Position numbers and translations under genes: made by a program. From the NCBI GenBank assembly GCA_963922205.1, contig CAWUHX010000015.1, forward strand, positions 1,178,001 through 1,242,000: a DNA stretch of 64,000 bases, written 5' to 3'. How positions within the stretch are numbered: position 1 is the first letter of the stretch; each line of letters starts with the position of its first letter. This stretch comes from Romanomermis culicivorax. Taxonomy: Eukaryota; Nematoda; Enoplea; Mermithida; Mermithidae. The notes under the pieces are model-generated. The model worked only from the letters and a program-made list of their open reading frames with translations, was not told the DNA's origin and made no database searches. Below, piece after piece: positions 48,366-60,417 of this stretch.

Positions 48366-49492
48366 TAGGACGGGAGACATTAGGATGTAGTCATTTGGAC
48401 GCAGGACACTAGGACACAGATATTGGAAGTAAAACATTAAGATGCAAGAACATTAGAACACTGCACAGACTATAACATTTTGACGCAGGGACATTGGGAT
48501 GCCGACATCAGAATGTACGACATTAGGACGCAGGACGCAAGGATATTTAGACGCGGACACTAGGACGCAGACATTTGGGGGCGGGGCACTAGGGCGAAGC
48601 ACGTTAAGACTCAGACATTAAGTACATCACTGGATTCACCTTTGACCTAGGCTTTGGCTACTCGTTTCGGAGAGAGTGTTTGCTGCTAATACAGAATAAC
48701 AACTTCTTTGGAAAAAATTTTTCACTATTCAAAAAAATTTCCCGAGATGTCATAAAATTGCCAAAAATCTAGTAAAAAGTATAATCCTGTGCATTTGAAA
48801 GTTATAGAATTGCTTTAAAAACCTAGAAATTCATAGAATTCGAATGCTTTTGGGAAAAATTTCGTATAAAAATCTTGAAATATTTGAAAGACAGTTCAAC
48901 TCTTTTTGGTTAGAAAAGAAATAGCATGCTTGGAAACGTTTGAAGCTAAGTTTCGTAGCATTGTGATCATTTTTGTATAAGCTTTGAGCACTAAATTTCA
49001 GCCCAAAAATCAAAAAAGTGGCACTATTTGTCAAAAATTTCCGAGAAAATTGGGACGGGGAAAAATTTCAAAATTATTGCAAAATCTGGGGAGGGTATAG
49101 CTGGACCTGCCGTGAGAAGAACATAAAGCTTAAAAAATGCCATCAACACTGGCGTACAAGGACAATCCTCTTTTATGCAATAAAAGAATTGTGTCCTAAT
49201 GGCTGGCGTCCAGATGTCCGTGCGTCCTAATGTCCGTGCTTCCTAATATCTTTCACTCAGACTTTTGCGTCTAATGTCTTGCGTCCTAATGTCCTGCGTT
49301 TATGTCTGTATCCTGATATCCTGGGTTATATGTCTGTATTTTAATATCCTGCATCCTAATGTCAGCGTTCTAATATCTGCGTCCTAATGCCCTTGCGTCC
49401 TAATACCCTGCGTCCTAATGTCTGTGTCCAAGTGTCTGCGCCCTAATGCCTGCGTCTATGTGTCTGCGTCTTAGTGTCTTGCGTTCCAACGG
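48366..49492. mobile_element. Foldback element, family 2 (GACGCAGGACATTAG ends)
   Basis: The left end (about 48366-48625) is a tandem of 'gacgcaggacattag'-like units. The right end (about 49185-49492) is a tandem of the complement, 'cctaatgtcctgcgt'. The interior (about 560 bp) is AT-rich and non-coding. It has the same design as family 1 with an unrelated repeat unit. Confidence 0.85.
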
Positions 49493-51289
49493 CATGGCGT
49501 CCCACTCTCCAATGGAACCCGCGCCGTAAACATGGAGATTAGAACCCACGTATTTAATAACGATCAAAATATACTGTAATATCAATGCAAACGCAGTTTC
49601 CACGGAATTGTGCAACGAAATTGATAACTCAGAAGAAAAATAAAGTGAAAGCAGCGATGATTCTTGTACTCATTCAGTAATGTCTATTATATACGAATTC
49701 TGATAATTTTCAAGTTGATGCTCTGTGAAAAAATAATTTAGAATCCGCTATTTCATGCGGATTCTTTCAGTTTTTGAATCGAATACTAAACAATAGACTG
49801 ATATGCCTACTGTACCTGATGTTGTCGGAGGGTGAATTTCCATTTTTATAAAATAGTTGTAAATCAAAAATGGTGAAAATGAAGTGTTTGAAATTGTTTA
49901 CACGGAAATTTTGTTGTGGAATCTTTTAATTTCGACGTGGTTTAGCTGAGAACTACAAAAATGGTTTCATTTCATTAAGTTTTGACTCTATGCAGTGGGA
50001 AAATGGTTGGAAAAGCTTTTTTTCAGGTTTTTACAAAACTCATACGAATTAGTTATGACGATATTATGATGTATGAAACATAGTTGAAAATATCTCGTCA
50101 TTCAATATATCTATTTTGACTCTGAAAAACAGAAATTACTATATAATTCAAGGGCTAATTTTTGACCTGATAAGGCAAAAACTCGTGTCTCATTCTCACG
50201 AACAGTTTGTGTCTAATTTCGGTAAGCCGCTCCATCAGTTGCACTGATAATGATTGATAAACCATTTAATTCATCCATCAGCGATTCTTCGGAAAACGAA
50301 TAACTTTCATCATGATGTTTATCATAAGACTGCAACATTCAGTGAACAGCAGTCATAAGTCAGATAATATTAGTTCCATCAGTTTCCAGACATGGACTTC
50401 CTTGGCTATTACGGTTCATTTAGAACAAATTTTCCATGTTTTTGGAATATTTGGTCGTCTGATGATCGAAAATGATTGAAAAATGTTTTCAAACTAAGTG
50501 ATAAAAAAATTGGCTTTGAAAAAGGCTAATTCTCACTCATTTATTCTCATGATGTCAACGTGATTCCAAAAATATTACATAAAAAAATTTTGTATGAAAT
50601 TTATGGCGTCGTAAGTATAACATATTGCAGTTGAGCTAACTCATCAAAAGTTAGGCGGTTAAATATTCAAGAGTCTGTAAAAAAGATTTGATATATTGAA
50701 CGTGTTCAAATAATTCTAGCTCCTTCTACTCCGGTTCACTGATGAACTAGTTTGACTACATCATGAAAATTCGAGTCGAATCCCAGGTCTTTGTGGGAGC
50801 AAATGAGTGAGGTTCTAATTGAAATCGGCAAAATTACCTCTACTATAGAAGTACTGTAAATTCTATGCTCCAAAGTTGTATTTTTTTCCACAGAACTACC
50901 AGCATATTGTCTACATTCGATTCTTGCTGTAAATAAAACCACAGTCTGTTACTTGCACGCCATGTTTGCTGAGAAATGAACTTTTACAACATTGTTTTTG
51001 AAGACAGAACTGTGACGAAAAAACTGGCAGAAATAGCATACGTGAAACCGGGTAAAATTTTGTTAAAAAGAAGTTTGCTAGAAGATGAAAGATGTCTTGA
51101 AGCCTGACTACACAGAAAAAAATTTCGTTCAGTCAGAACTATAAAACAACACTGGTGCTGAGGATGAGAACGTGCAATTTATCAACTTCATAATTTACTT
51201 TTAAAATATTCAAAACTAAGCCAATGGTAAAGAAAAAATAAAAAAATGACCATCCCACAACGTTCTAATAAAAGCCATACATTGTGAAT
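49493..51289. other. No gene recognised
   Basis: AT-rich 3' flank of the VWA gene, about 1.8 kb, with only short frames. Confidence 0.5.
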
Positions 51290-54200
51290 TTAAATATGAT
51301 TAATCCAAGGCAATAACCGTTCTCTTTGACAATGACTAGCCGAAACGCATTTACCAAGTTTTTTGCGTTTAGCGTCATCAACCAAGAAAAGCTGACCGGG
51401 AGCACACTTGTCCAAACCCTTCGGATTTTCTCTGTAATAACATTGCAAATATTCCTCAGCACATTGTTGGCCGTCGTATAATGAGCAAGCATCGCCAGGG
51501 CATCGAGTGCAAAGGTCCCTAGCTGACACGCCGACTAAACGAAGAAAAATAAACCGTCACATCCGAGGGCTAGTTGACTTATTTCCAATGAGGCTTGGAT
51601 ATTCCTAACTTCAATGACCAGTAGACCAAGTGATTAAGAAAACGTTCTATAGGAAATTCTTCAAGTTCAACCTTATACTTCAGTCAATAGAAAATGAAAC
51701 CCATAACATAGAGAAATACTGTTATAGACGGAAATCTCCAGTTCAATAAACAATATAATCGCGAACCTCTCTTTATGTTTTGTGTGCAAAAAAATTTCGT
51801 GATAACCGGGATCATCCTGTGTATTGCAACCGGACCCAGGTTGATATCCTTCTCTCTCGGATTGAAGGCCCAGATAGGGGGTTTTACCTCATCAGAAAAG
51901 TGACTTTTTGAGGCACGTGGCAGCCAATTGGGCACCATTCGATGGGCCTTGTTGAAATATATCCAAGACCATGATTCAAAAATGTGTATTTTTAGTTTTG
52001 ACTCCGATTAAAATTTGGTCGACCCACATATTCTTTCCTTGCTGCTGATTTTATTACTATGACCCATAAAATGAATCATATTCTACTGCCAGTAAATCAC
52101 CTGTTCTTAATCCATATGATGTTTTACTTACTTCTTGGTCCTACTGAGATTTCTGGAACTCGTCTGCTTTCACCTGGAATAAATGATAATAACATTTAGA
52201 AATATTTTTGCAAAATGGTATTGTAGAAAAGAAAACTGACTTGTGTCCAAATCTCGTTCCTTGACTTTTAGGATATCTTGTTTGTTGCTGACAATCAAAA
52301 GCCCCGATTCAGTTGTGCCTTGGCATTGGTATACCCCAACAGTTTTAGCACTGATGGTTATTGAGTATGTGATCTTTACGCTTTGTCCCACCTGAAAATT
52401 CGACCGTTTGACACGTTACGTTCAAACTATCAAGTTAGGGGTGCATCCGAACCTCGGTGACTATTACTCATCTAATTTCTCGTACTAAATCAATCACTTC
52501 TGATGTCATTCAGGTTTTGTATTGTATACCTAAAACGGATAAATAATTGTTTCATCTTTGCCATATATTTAACATTGAAACAATGTCAATCCACTGCATT
52601 TTCATCAAACTGGTCATAAACAAAGGTACGCCATGTTGCGTTTTGGAGGACAAACGACCTGCTTGCATTGAAAAGTCAGTATTCTGACTTTGATATGATA
52701 CTTATATTTGGATGAGGTCAAACTTTGATATGTGAATTTTCTCTCTCTCTTTGGTCACCAGGTTGACCATTATGTTTCTACGAACGAAAATCAATGATTG
52801 TTGCAAGTAGATCACAAGAACTTACTTTGACAGGGTTCAACTTTGTGGAGATGATTTGATTATCTTTGAAGAAACTATATTTCAAATTGCCAATCGCATT
52901 CTTAACTTCGCAAATCAAATCAAGCTGTTGTCCGTTGCGGAATGGTTTCTTGGGATTTGTGGTCAGCTTTAGCGTGGTACCTACAACGAGTTTCGAATTA
53001 CCGTTTGCATTCAGAAATTTCACACCAGAAATACTGCTCATGAAAACGTTTGCGTCCAGCAGGGACCTGCACGGACCTTCCGGAGCGGCTTAGGCTTATG
53101 CTTAGGGTTATACTTAGGCTTAGGCTTAGGCTTAGGCTTAGGCTTAGGCTCAGGCTCAGGCTTGGGCTTAGGCTCAGGCTTAGGCTTAGGTTCAGGCTTA
53201 GGCTTAGGCTTAGGCTTAGGCTTAGGCTTAGGCTTAGGCTTAGGCTTAGGCTTAGGCTTAGGCTTAGGCTTAGGCCTATGCTAAGGTTAAGGCTTAGGCT
53301 TAGGCTTAGGCTTAGGCTTAGGTTTAGGCTTAGGCTTAGGCTCAGGCTTAGGCTTAGGCTTAGGCTTAGGCTTAGGCTTAGGCTTAGGCTTAGGCTTAGG
53401 CTTAGGTTTAGGCTTAGGCTTAGGCTTAGGCTTAGGCTTAGGCTTAGGCTTAGGCTTAGGCTTAGGCTTAGGCTTAGGCCTAGGCTTAGGTTTAGATTTA
53501 GGCTCATGTTTAGGCTAATGCTTAGGCTAGGCTTAGCTCGAGCATGGACTTACGCTTAGGCTTAGGCTCAGGCTTAGCTCGCTTGAAGCGTCAGGAAAAC
53601 TTTCGAATTTGGATTATCTAGGCTTTTTGAACATAAATACTCCCAGTATCTATTTTATGGATAGATGATCTAATGTCATATTAATAACATGTAATCAATG
53701 TTCAAAATTAAGGCAAGCAACGAAGAATTGGATACTATAACAGCTCCAGTCATTGTCCTACGCTGATGACATTCTCCAAATGCAAAGAGCTTAGCAAAAG
53801 ATTTTATGAATTTCAACCGACTTTCCTAAACTGGCTGTTACAATGATTGCAGCTTATAATGTTGAGAGTGAATTTTTTCCCAGCACAGGCATATTATTAC
53901 GAACTTATGAAAAAGAATCAGTTCACGGAAAATTTGATGATATGATATATTTTTATACAGTAACTTCTTTTTGCTTGGATTTGGGGTCATATTTTCTGAT
54001 ACATAAAAAATGGACTTTTTGGCTGAGTCCGAGGTCGGGTCGGATGGACCCTAGCCGAGAGGGGGTCTGATCGGGCTGAGCCCTAGCTTCAAATATTGTT
54101 TCTTACCGGCGTTGCAGTCGGGATTGATAGCTGCTTGAATGGTTACGGTCAATTGATCGACGTAGTTCACCATTTCGTTGAAATTGGCCAAAGTGAATAC

Positions 54201-57067
54201 CCGGCCCGTATTGCCAGCCATTATCTTCAGTTCATCAGCATTTGCTTCCGCCACACCAACCGGAATTATCGTGATGCCTGCCGCATGTGCCAGATTGGAT
54301 GCCGAACGAACAACGTCCTCATCGTGCGACTTTCCATCGGTTATGACCACCATGGCTTTTGGAACATTTTTTCTGCCTTGCTCCTTAGAGTAGTTATAAT
54401 TCGATTATGACCGCGACGACAAAAGGGTGAAGTCGTTGTGTTTTTTATACCACAAAGTTATGATACCTCGAGAAGGGAGGCTAAGTGGGGGATTTTCTAT
54501 TGGGTGTGACCCCATTTTCCCGGATATTCCCCGAAAGTCTCGTTTCACCGACAGTCCCGTTTTCCCCAAGAATGCTTCAAATCAAACATTGATTTTATCT
54601 TTCCCTCGAAAATCCCTATTCCCCGACATTGTCAAATCCCGTTTCCCCGAAAATAGACGTAGGCTATTTTTAGATTTCATTTTGTAAATTGCTAATTTTT
54701 CCAGGAAACATTGTAAATTGTATGTTCCTCCGGTTCAGAAAAAAATTTTTACACGAAAGTGCAAATGTCGTTGAAGTTTGAATTACTGTCAAAAAATAAA
54801 TTACTAAGACCTTGTTAACTTTGTTACTCGATGGATGACTGTTGTCAAGCGATATTTATTCTCATGAACCATCGCAAATTGCAATTAATGAAATGGTGGC
54901 GACTTTTTTCTCTTAATGCAATTTCCCTATTACGATGAACATGGAATCTTTGTCACTTGTTTAATACAATCATTTTTGGACTGTAATTCCGAATCGGAAG
55001 CATTAAAATTTTAAATTTATTTGGAACAGGAAAAACTTCATAGGGCAGAATTTTTCAAGTCACACATGCACGTTGCATATAGAAGCTTGCAAAAATGCCT
55101 AGTCTAAAGATTTTGAGCTCTTGCTTCAATTCGCATCTCATTTCAGTCATTAATAGCTCTTGAACTGCTAAGAAATATCAATACACACAATTTGATTTTG
55201 AAAAATTTATCCACGTACATATATGCAATGTACAGGATCTGTACCTGATCTGGATCCGGTCGGATCTGCCGTTTAGGATCCGGATCCAGATTCGACGATT
55301 GCAATTTTTTAGATCCAGATCTGGACCCAAAGTAGAACCGTCCCGTCCCAAGAATTCGGAAAATTGGGACGTTCGGGCAATAGGGACTAATGCCTTGTTC
55401 CGGGCAACGGGAATTTATTCATTATCCGGGGAATCGGGATCTTCGCGGGATGAGGATTTCTATTCAATTCAGAAGAAATGTGACACGCTTTCTCATCACG
55501 CTTTGTATGCATTATTCAGAGGGAGTTTTAAGAAATTGAAGCTCATTTTGGTTGCTTATTCAAAGTTGTCTAAACGCCCATTTTCTAGCTCATTTTTAAG
55601 GCATTTTTATGCAAAATGTCGTCCATTGAAAATCTATATTTGTGCATGTACGATTAGGTCAAGACCGTTTCTACGTACTTACTTGTATATGATAAAAAAA
55701 GCTTAAAATTGGGAATATCAGATTTCTAACGGCTAAAGATTGATCTGTGAGGCATTCAAAAAAATCGAATATTACGAGTAAGCTTCCTTCACATATTCTT
55801 TGGTTTGAAATACAGTAAGTAAATCATGTTTAATCCATTCAATGCGCGAATAGATTCTTCATAAATCCACCTGTTCAAAGAATTTTTTGTGGACATCTGA
55901 TCACATGATCAAAGCATGGTAAGATTTGATAAAATACTGCAACCATATATGAAAGCTATATTAAAGCGTTGTTATTTCAAACTGTTAACAAGTGAAAAAA
56001 GATCTGTTGGAAGTCTGCGCAAGTTCAATGAATTTGGGGACTATAAAAAACATCAATGAGCAGCTTCAAGCTTGTTATTGAACGACCTTTTGACCCCGTC
56101 AGTTTCCACATAAGCGAAAATAAGCTTACAAATGATCTGGAAAAAGATGAAGTCATGCTCATCAATGTGGCACACATAGCACTGGAAAATTATCTGTCTC
56201 AAAAATTCAGGAGAGGGTACGTATTTATACAATTAAGTCCCCGATTTTTTTCGCATGAATAAAAATGCGATCAAAATTTTCATTGTGTAAACAGGATATA
56301 ATGAAGTACCAAATTCAGTCAGTTATAAATGAGAATGCATCTCGAACGTCCAAGAAGAGCATATAATAACTGTTGTCCTGAGTTAGATATTTTGCCGATT
56401 GATTGGAAAAGATTGAAAGCAAAATGAAAACTTTTTTTTGTATTTTAATTCCAATAATAAAACCGTGAAGCAAGTATGAATTATTTCATATTTTTACGTA
56501 GTTTTCTAGTTCTGACAAAAGCTTTCTGTAAACGATTTTGACAAGAGTACTAATTTTTGTCATTAGTTCATTCAGAATATTTTAAGGAAAAAGGTAATAA
56601 GCTTTATTACTCCGAAGTGGTTAAACGCAGCAGATATGGCCGCACCACTCAACGTTGTTCCATTGATGTAACGTATTTTGCCAATTTTGGTCATCAATTG
56701 GTCGCCGTTTTGTATAGAATTCAGGGCGACTTCTTGTCTTGGTAAATAGAGATGTAGGTCGCGAAGATTCTCGGGAATGACGGTATATTGGAAAATGCCG
56801 ACCGAAGTCTCCGATGGTCCAATAGGTAGACGACGCACGACGCTTTTTACAAAATCGATCATTTTGACGAAATTTCCCGATGTTACACTGGCCGAACCAT
56901 CCAAAACGAAGATGAGGTCCAACTTTTTGTAGCTCACATTGTCGCAACCTGCAGCAAAAAATGTTTACTATGAGATTCAAACATCGGCGACGAAATTCAT
57001 TACCGGATTGAGCATACGAAGCTTGTACGAAAGTCAAAGCAGCAACTACTATGCTGACAAAAATCAT
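51290..57067 (-). CDS. Secreted VWA + Ig-like + eight-cysteine module protein
   Basis: Seven exons join in phase to about 455 aa: 57004-57067, 56611-56948, 54107-54383, 52826-53076, 52241-52391, 52132-52173 and 51290-51534 (TAA). Exon 1 is a signal peptide ([19 protein letters not shown]). Exons 2-3 form a von Willebrand factor A domain: strand [12 protein letters not shown] with the DxSxS metal site, then [14 protein letters not shown], then [15 protein letters not shown], then [11 protein letters not shown]. Exons 4-5 form an Ig-like domain (LDLICEV ... YSFFKDNQI ... [11 protein letters not shown]). Exon 6 is a 14-residue linker. Exon 7 is a cysteine-rich module ([33 protein letters not shown]). 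VWA domains bind matrix or cell-surface ligands through a metal ion; the ligand here is unknown. It is paralogous to the divergent gene at 60418-61748. Confidence 0.85.
53086..53579. repeat. TTAGGC array, about 490 bp, in VWA gene intron
   Basis: About 80 near-perfect TTAGGC units, the longest such array in the window. It begins about ten bases upstream of the acceptor of exon 4 (53076). Both strands give spurious long frames (repeating SL or RL), so it is not coding. Confidence 0.95.
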
Positions 57068-57127
57068 TTTGATGGATAGCAGTGGAGTAAATAACCAGAA
57101 ATATGATATTTGCGTTCAATTTCATTA

Positions 57128-57135
57128 TATTTATA
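57128..57135 (-). promoter_or_regulatory. TATA box of the VWA/Ig gene
   Basis: TATAAATA on the minus strand, 60 bases before the ATG. A TCATGTGA element lies further upstream at 57163-57170. The paralogous gene has the same arrangement. Confidence 0.55.
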
Positions 57136-57162
57136 TTGCTCAAGAAGGAAGTTCCGCGTTGG

Positions 57163-57170
57163 TCACATGA
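57163..57170. promoter_or_regulatory. TCATGTGA E-box-like element (VWA/Ig gene)
   Basis: CATGTG-core element 27 bases upstream of the TATA box. The same octamer lies upstream of the TATA box of the divergent paralogue (60303-60310). Octamers occur by chance, so this is a candidate only. Confidence 0.35.
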
Positions 57171-57426
57171 TTCCCAGTTTCAACATTTTATTCCAGTGTT
57201 GCTAGAAAAGGCAGTTCGGGAAGCTAAAACATCGTGATATTTGTTCAGGGACGAGAACTTAAATTTTGATGTCTATTTGCAGCTTAACATCGACCCATAA
57301 AGCTATCATCAATACTGTGCATTTAGTTCCGGAATGAACGATAAGGAAGCGGCATGTCATGATCTATCTGATGTCATGTTGTACATAGATTGTTGCAAAT
57401 GTGAAAAATGTTGAATCTAAATGGGG

Positions 57427-58521
57427 TATTCTCGTGTGAGTAATTCCCAAGTGAGCGATTCTCATAGGAGTGAATTCCCAAATGAGTGGATTCCCATGTG
57501 AGTGCATTCCCAAATGAGCGAATTGCCAATTGGGCGATTCTTAAATAAGCGATCGAGATGTAATAACACGTTCTTCCTATTTTCCATCTTTATCTTATAT
57601 TTTACTTTGTATGTATTTTTTCGTTTTCTGTGTGCTCTTTATGTTTTTGTTTGTGTATGTTTTTACGTTTCCATGTTTTGTCTCTGCTTTCTTTTATTTC
57701 TTCTTGTCATTCACATTTTCCTTTTTCGATCGTGAAACAATGCATTACAAGCTGTCATTCTAAATAAACATAGTCTTCTATATATAGAACTTATACAATT
57801 CGGCGAACGTTATTTCCTATTTATTTTTTCTTATTTTTTTAAATTTTTTATTCAATTTTTCTTTATTATTACATACTTTTCATCTTAGTTTTTTGATTTT
57901 ATTTCATTTATGTTTCTGCTTTTTATTTTCCTTCTCCTTTCTTCTTTTCGCTCTTTTTTCACATTATTTTTATTTCTTTCTTTCTTGCAGCTGTCTCTAT
58001 GGTGCTTTTTTTCTTGTTCTTTCCCGCATATTTTCTTCTCTTTTCCTTTGTTTTTCTACCAATTTTCACTAATTCCTTATGCCTTCATTTTTGTTAACGT
58101 TTTCCTTCATTCGATGTTTTTTTTCTTCCAACATTCTTTTGCTTATGTTCTTTATTGAGATTTTCACACCTACAACAATGAAACACTTGAAAAGTAACTT
58201 GTATTGTATTGTTTTATGAGAAAAAAGGAAAAAGTAGAAACAAGAAAAAAGAAAATGAAAGAAAGCAGAGACAAAAAAATGAAAACGTAAAACATACATA
58301 AGCCAAAACATGAGCAACACAAACAGGAAACGAAAGAAAACAGAAATACATACAAAGAAAAATATAATGTAGAGGAAGTAATATGAAGAAAGTGTTATTA
58401 CGATCTTGATCGCTCATTTTGGAATCGCTCAATTGGGAATTCACTTATTTGGAAATGCGCTCACTTGGTAATCGGTCAAGTCATAATTCCTCACTTGGTA
58501 ATAGACTCATCGAAATGAATA
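57427..58521. mobile_element. Foldback element, family 1, copy 2
   Basis: Same structure as 45981-47154: tandem 'attcccaagtgagcg' units on the left, the complement on the right, and long AT-rich inverted arms (cgttttctgtgtgctc... / ...gaaagaaaacagaaatac). It is about 1.1 kb. It separates the promoters of the divergent VWA/Ig and Ig genes. Confidence 0.85.
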
Positions 58522-60300
58522 GCGCAGAATTTTTGAGTATAGGGTAAAATTTGGAGATTGAGACATTGATTCTCTCTTCGGGAAGACATTGTAAAATTGT
58601 TACAAAATCACAAGATATAGGTATGTTATCCAGTCATCAATGTTTTGTCAAAATTTTATATATAGAGCCTGCAGTAAACAATCGTTTTCATCACAATCTT
58701 TGTTTTTTGCTGGAAACTGGGCGGTATTGGTTGTGGATTGAGAGTCAACGTCTGTGAAAATCGATCCAACTCCGCCGTCTCTAGTCAAAAAATATTAAAC
58801 ACATTTCTAACGCTGAACGCAGCCATGTTTCGGAAATCACACACTGGCCCCGGTTTATGAAATATCACTCACTTCATTGTTTCTCGTAAATTTTTTTGAC
58901 AGGTTGTAGAAGAACCAACAAATTCAACAAAAAATGCAGTTTAGATTAAAAACCGTCTACGGAGTTAGTTGCCAATGAAAATTTTGTTTAAATTTGTTTA
59001 GAAACCAAATTTGAACGGTCCTGCCGTTGTTGATGAAAAAAATCGAACTTTTTGGAAATTTGTAATATTTCTTGGAAACGGTACTTTTGCTCATGATTAT
59101 CAAAATTAATCAATGTAGCACAAAAAGCAGACATTCACTATTTAGTTGTTCTAATTTCATTTGTGTCGAAGCATTTACAGTAAGAAAACACTTTCATAGT
59201 CGAACACAGATCATTATTGAATTTTTGAAAAATTGAATAAAAATTTGCATCAAAAAGTAGTGATTCACTATTAATAAGAAGGTATAACATGCCGTTGTTT
59301 TGGACCACCCAACATAATTTTTAGAATTTCGCGGCACAATTCGAATGGTCGAAATACTAAAGATCACCAATTATTCCTTCAACCGGAACAAAAATTAAAA
59401 GAAAAAAGCGTCAGTCGAAAGATATTAAACTTGAATTTCCGCCTTCCCTAAACTCTATCTTTTTTGGTAATAATAATTCAAATGCACTTGTTCCCTATCC
59501 GATAACACGCACTGATAGTAAAACATTAGATCACACAATTACCTGCCAAAATAAGGCGAAACTTTATTTTTTCGGGGTCATTATTAAAATATTTTCGATG
59601 AGATATAAATTTGGTTGAATTATTGTCAAAAATTAGATAATTTTCAAGATTTTTGGGCTAGAATTGTTCACATGTGAGCTACAATAAACATGTGCTGTAT
59701 TATTTTTTGATATGAGTTGGTTCATTAGAAATAGTTTTATGTTCAATTATTTTCCGGATTTCATTCTAACACTTCTGATTGCGAGTTTTCTCAAACAAAT
59801 GGAAACAATGGAAATGCTTTTTTAAAGATAAAATCTGTAATTGCTCGTTCTTGTAACTGATCTGGTATTATTTCTACTGAATCAAGACACGGCATAATAT
59901 ATACAAAGTATGTTGTAGATGGTAAAATATAACAACGAAGTTAAAACCAAGCCTAATGCTAAATTGATGCGATAAAAATAAGAAAACCAATTAAATCAAT
60001 TCAAGTATTTGGGTCGTTGATCACGCAGAAAACGCACTATGAATAGAACCCATTGCATCTTTTCTCGATGATGTATCTACTATGAACATTTGCATTTTTC
60101 GTGCTTCATGTATGATGCATGTACACGTTGTTCTAACATGCTACGATTGTACAAATTTTTGACGATAATGTCATATTAATGCGAAAATGATCGCAAAATC
60201 TCAACAGTAAATGAACAGGAAGTTGATGCAATGCTATCACGCCAGCTGTTCTCTATTGAGAATTATAGTCTACTGTGGAAATTCACAAAGAGAGGATGCC
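58522..60300. other. Intergenic, no gene recognised
   Basis: Shared upstream region of the divergent gene pair. AT-rich, no domain-bearing frames. Confidence 0.5.
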
Positions 60301-60302
60301 TT

Positions 60303-60310
60303 TCATGTGA
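60303..60310. promoter_or_regulatory. TCATGTGA E-box-like element (Ig gene)
   Basis: Octamer 41 bases upstream of the TATA box, matching 57163-57170 at the paralogue. Confidence 0.35.
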
Positions 60311-60351
60311 AGAAAGAGCATGGTACCATATTTCTGTTCCTCCTTGCATGC

Positions 60352-60358
60352 TATAAAA
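60352..60358 (+). promoter_or_regulatory. TATA box of the Ig/eight-cysteine gene
   Basis: TATAAAA ending 59 bases before the ATG at 60418, nearly the same spacing as in the divergent paralogue (60 bases). Confidence 0.6.
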
Positions 60359-60417
60359 TGTTGTTCCATAATGCCCTGAAACATATTACCAAATTTGTTT
60401 CGACATTGTCAAGAATC

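Noticed and set aside
52998..53559. Long frames on both strands encoding SL or RL repeats
   Set aside because: They are direct translations of the TTAGGC array in an intron. No signal of real coding.
8754..53579. CRISPR-like interpretation of the short regular repeats
   Set aside because: The genome is clearly eukaryotic. The repeats are telomere-like hexamers or satellite units without unique spacers.
55299..55706. 135-codon frame inside a VWA gene intron
   Set aside because: Its start is GATC-rich repeat DNA like that upstream of HDAC. No domain and no acceptor/donor in phase with neighbours.
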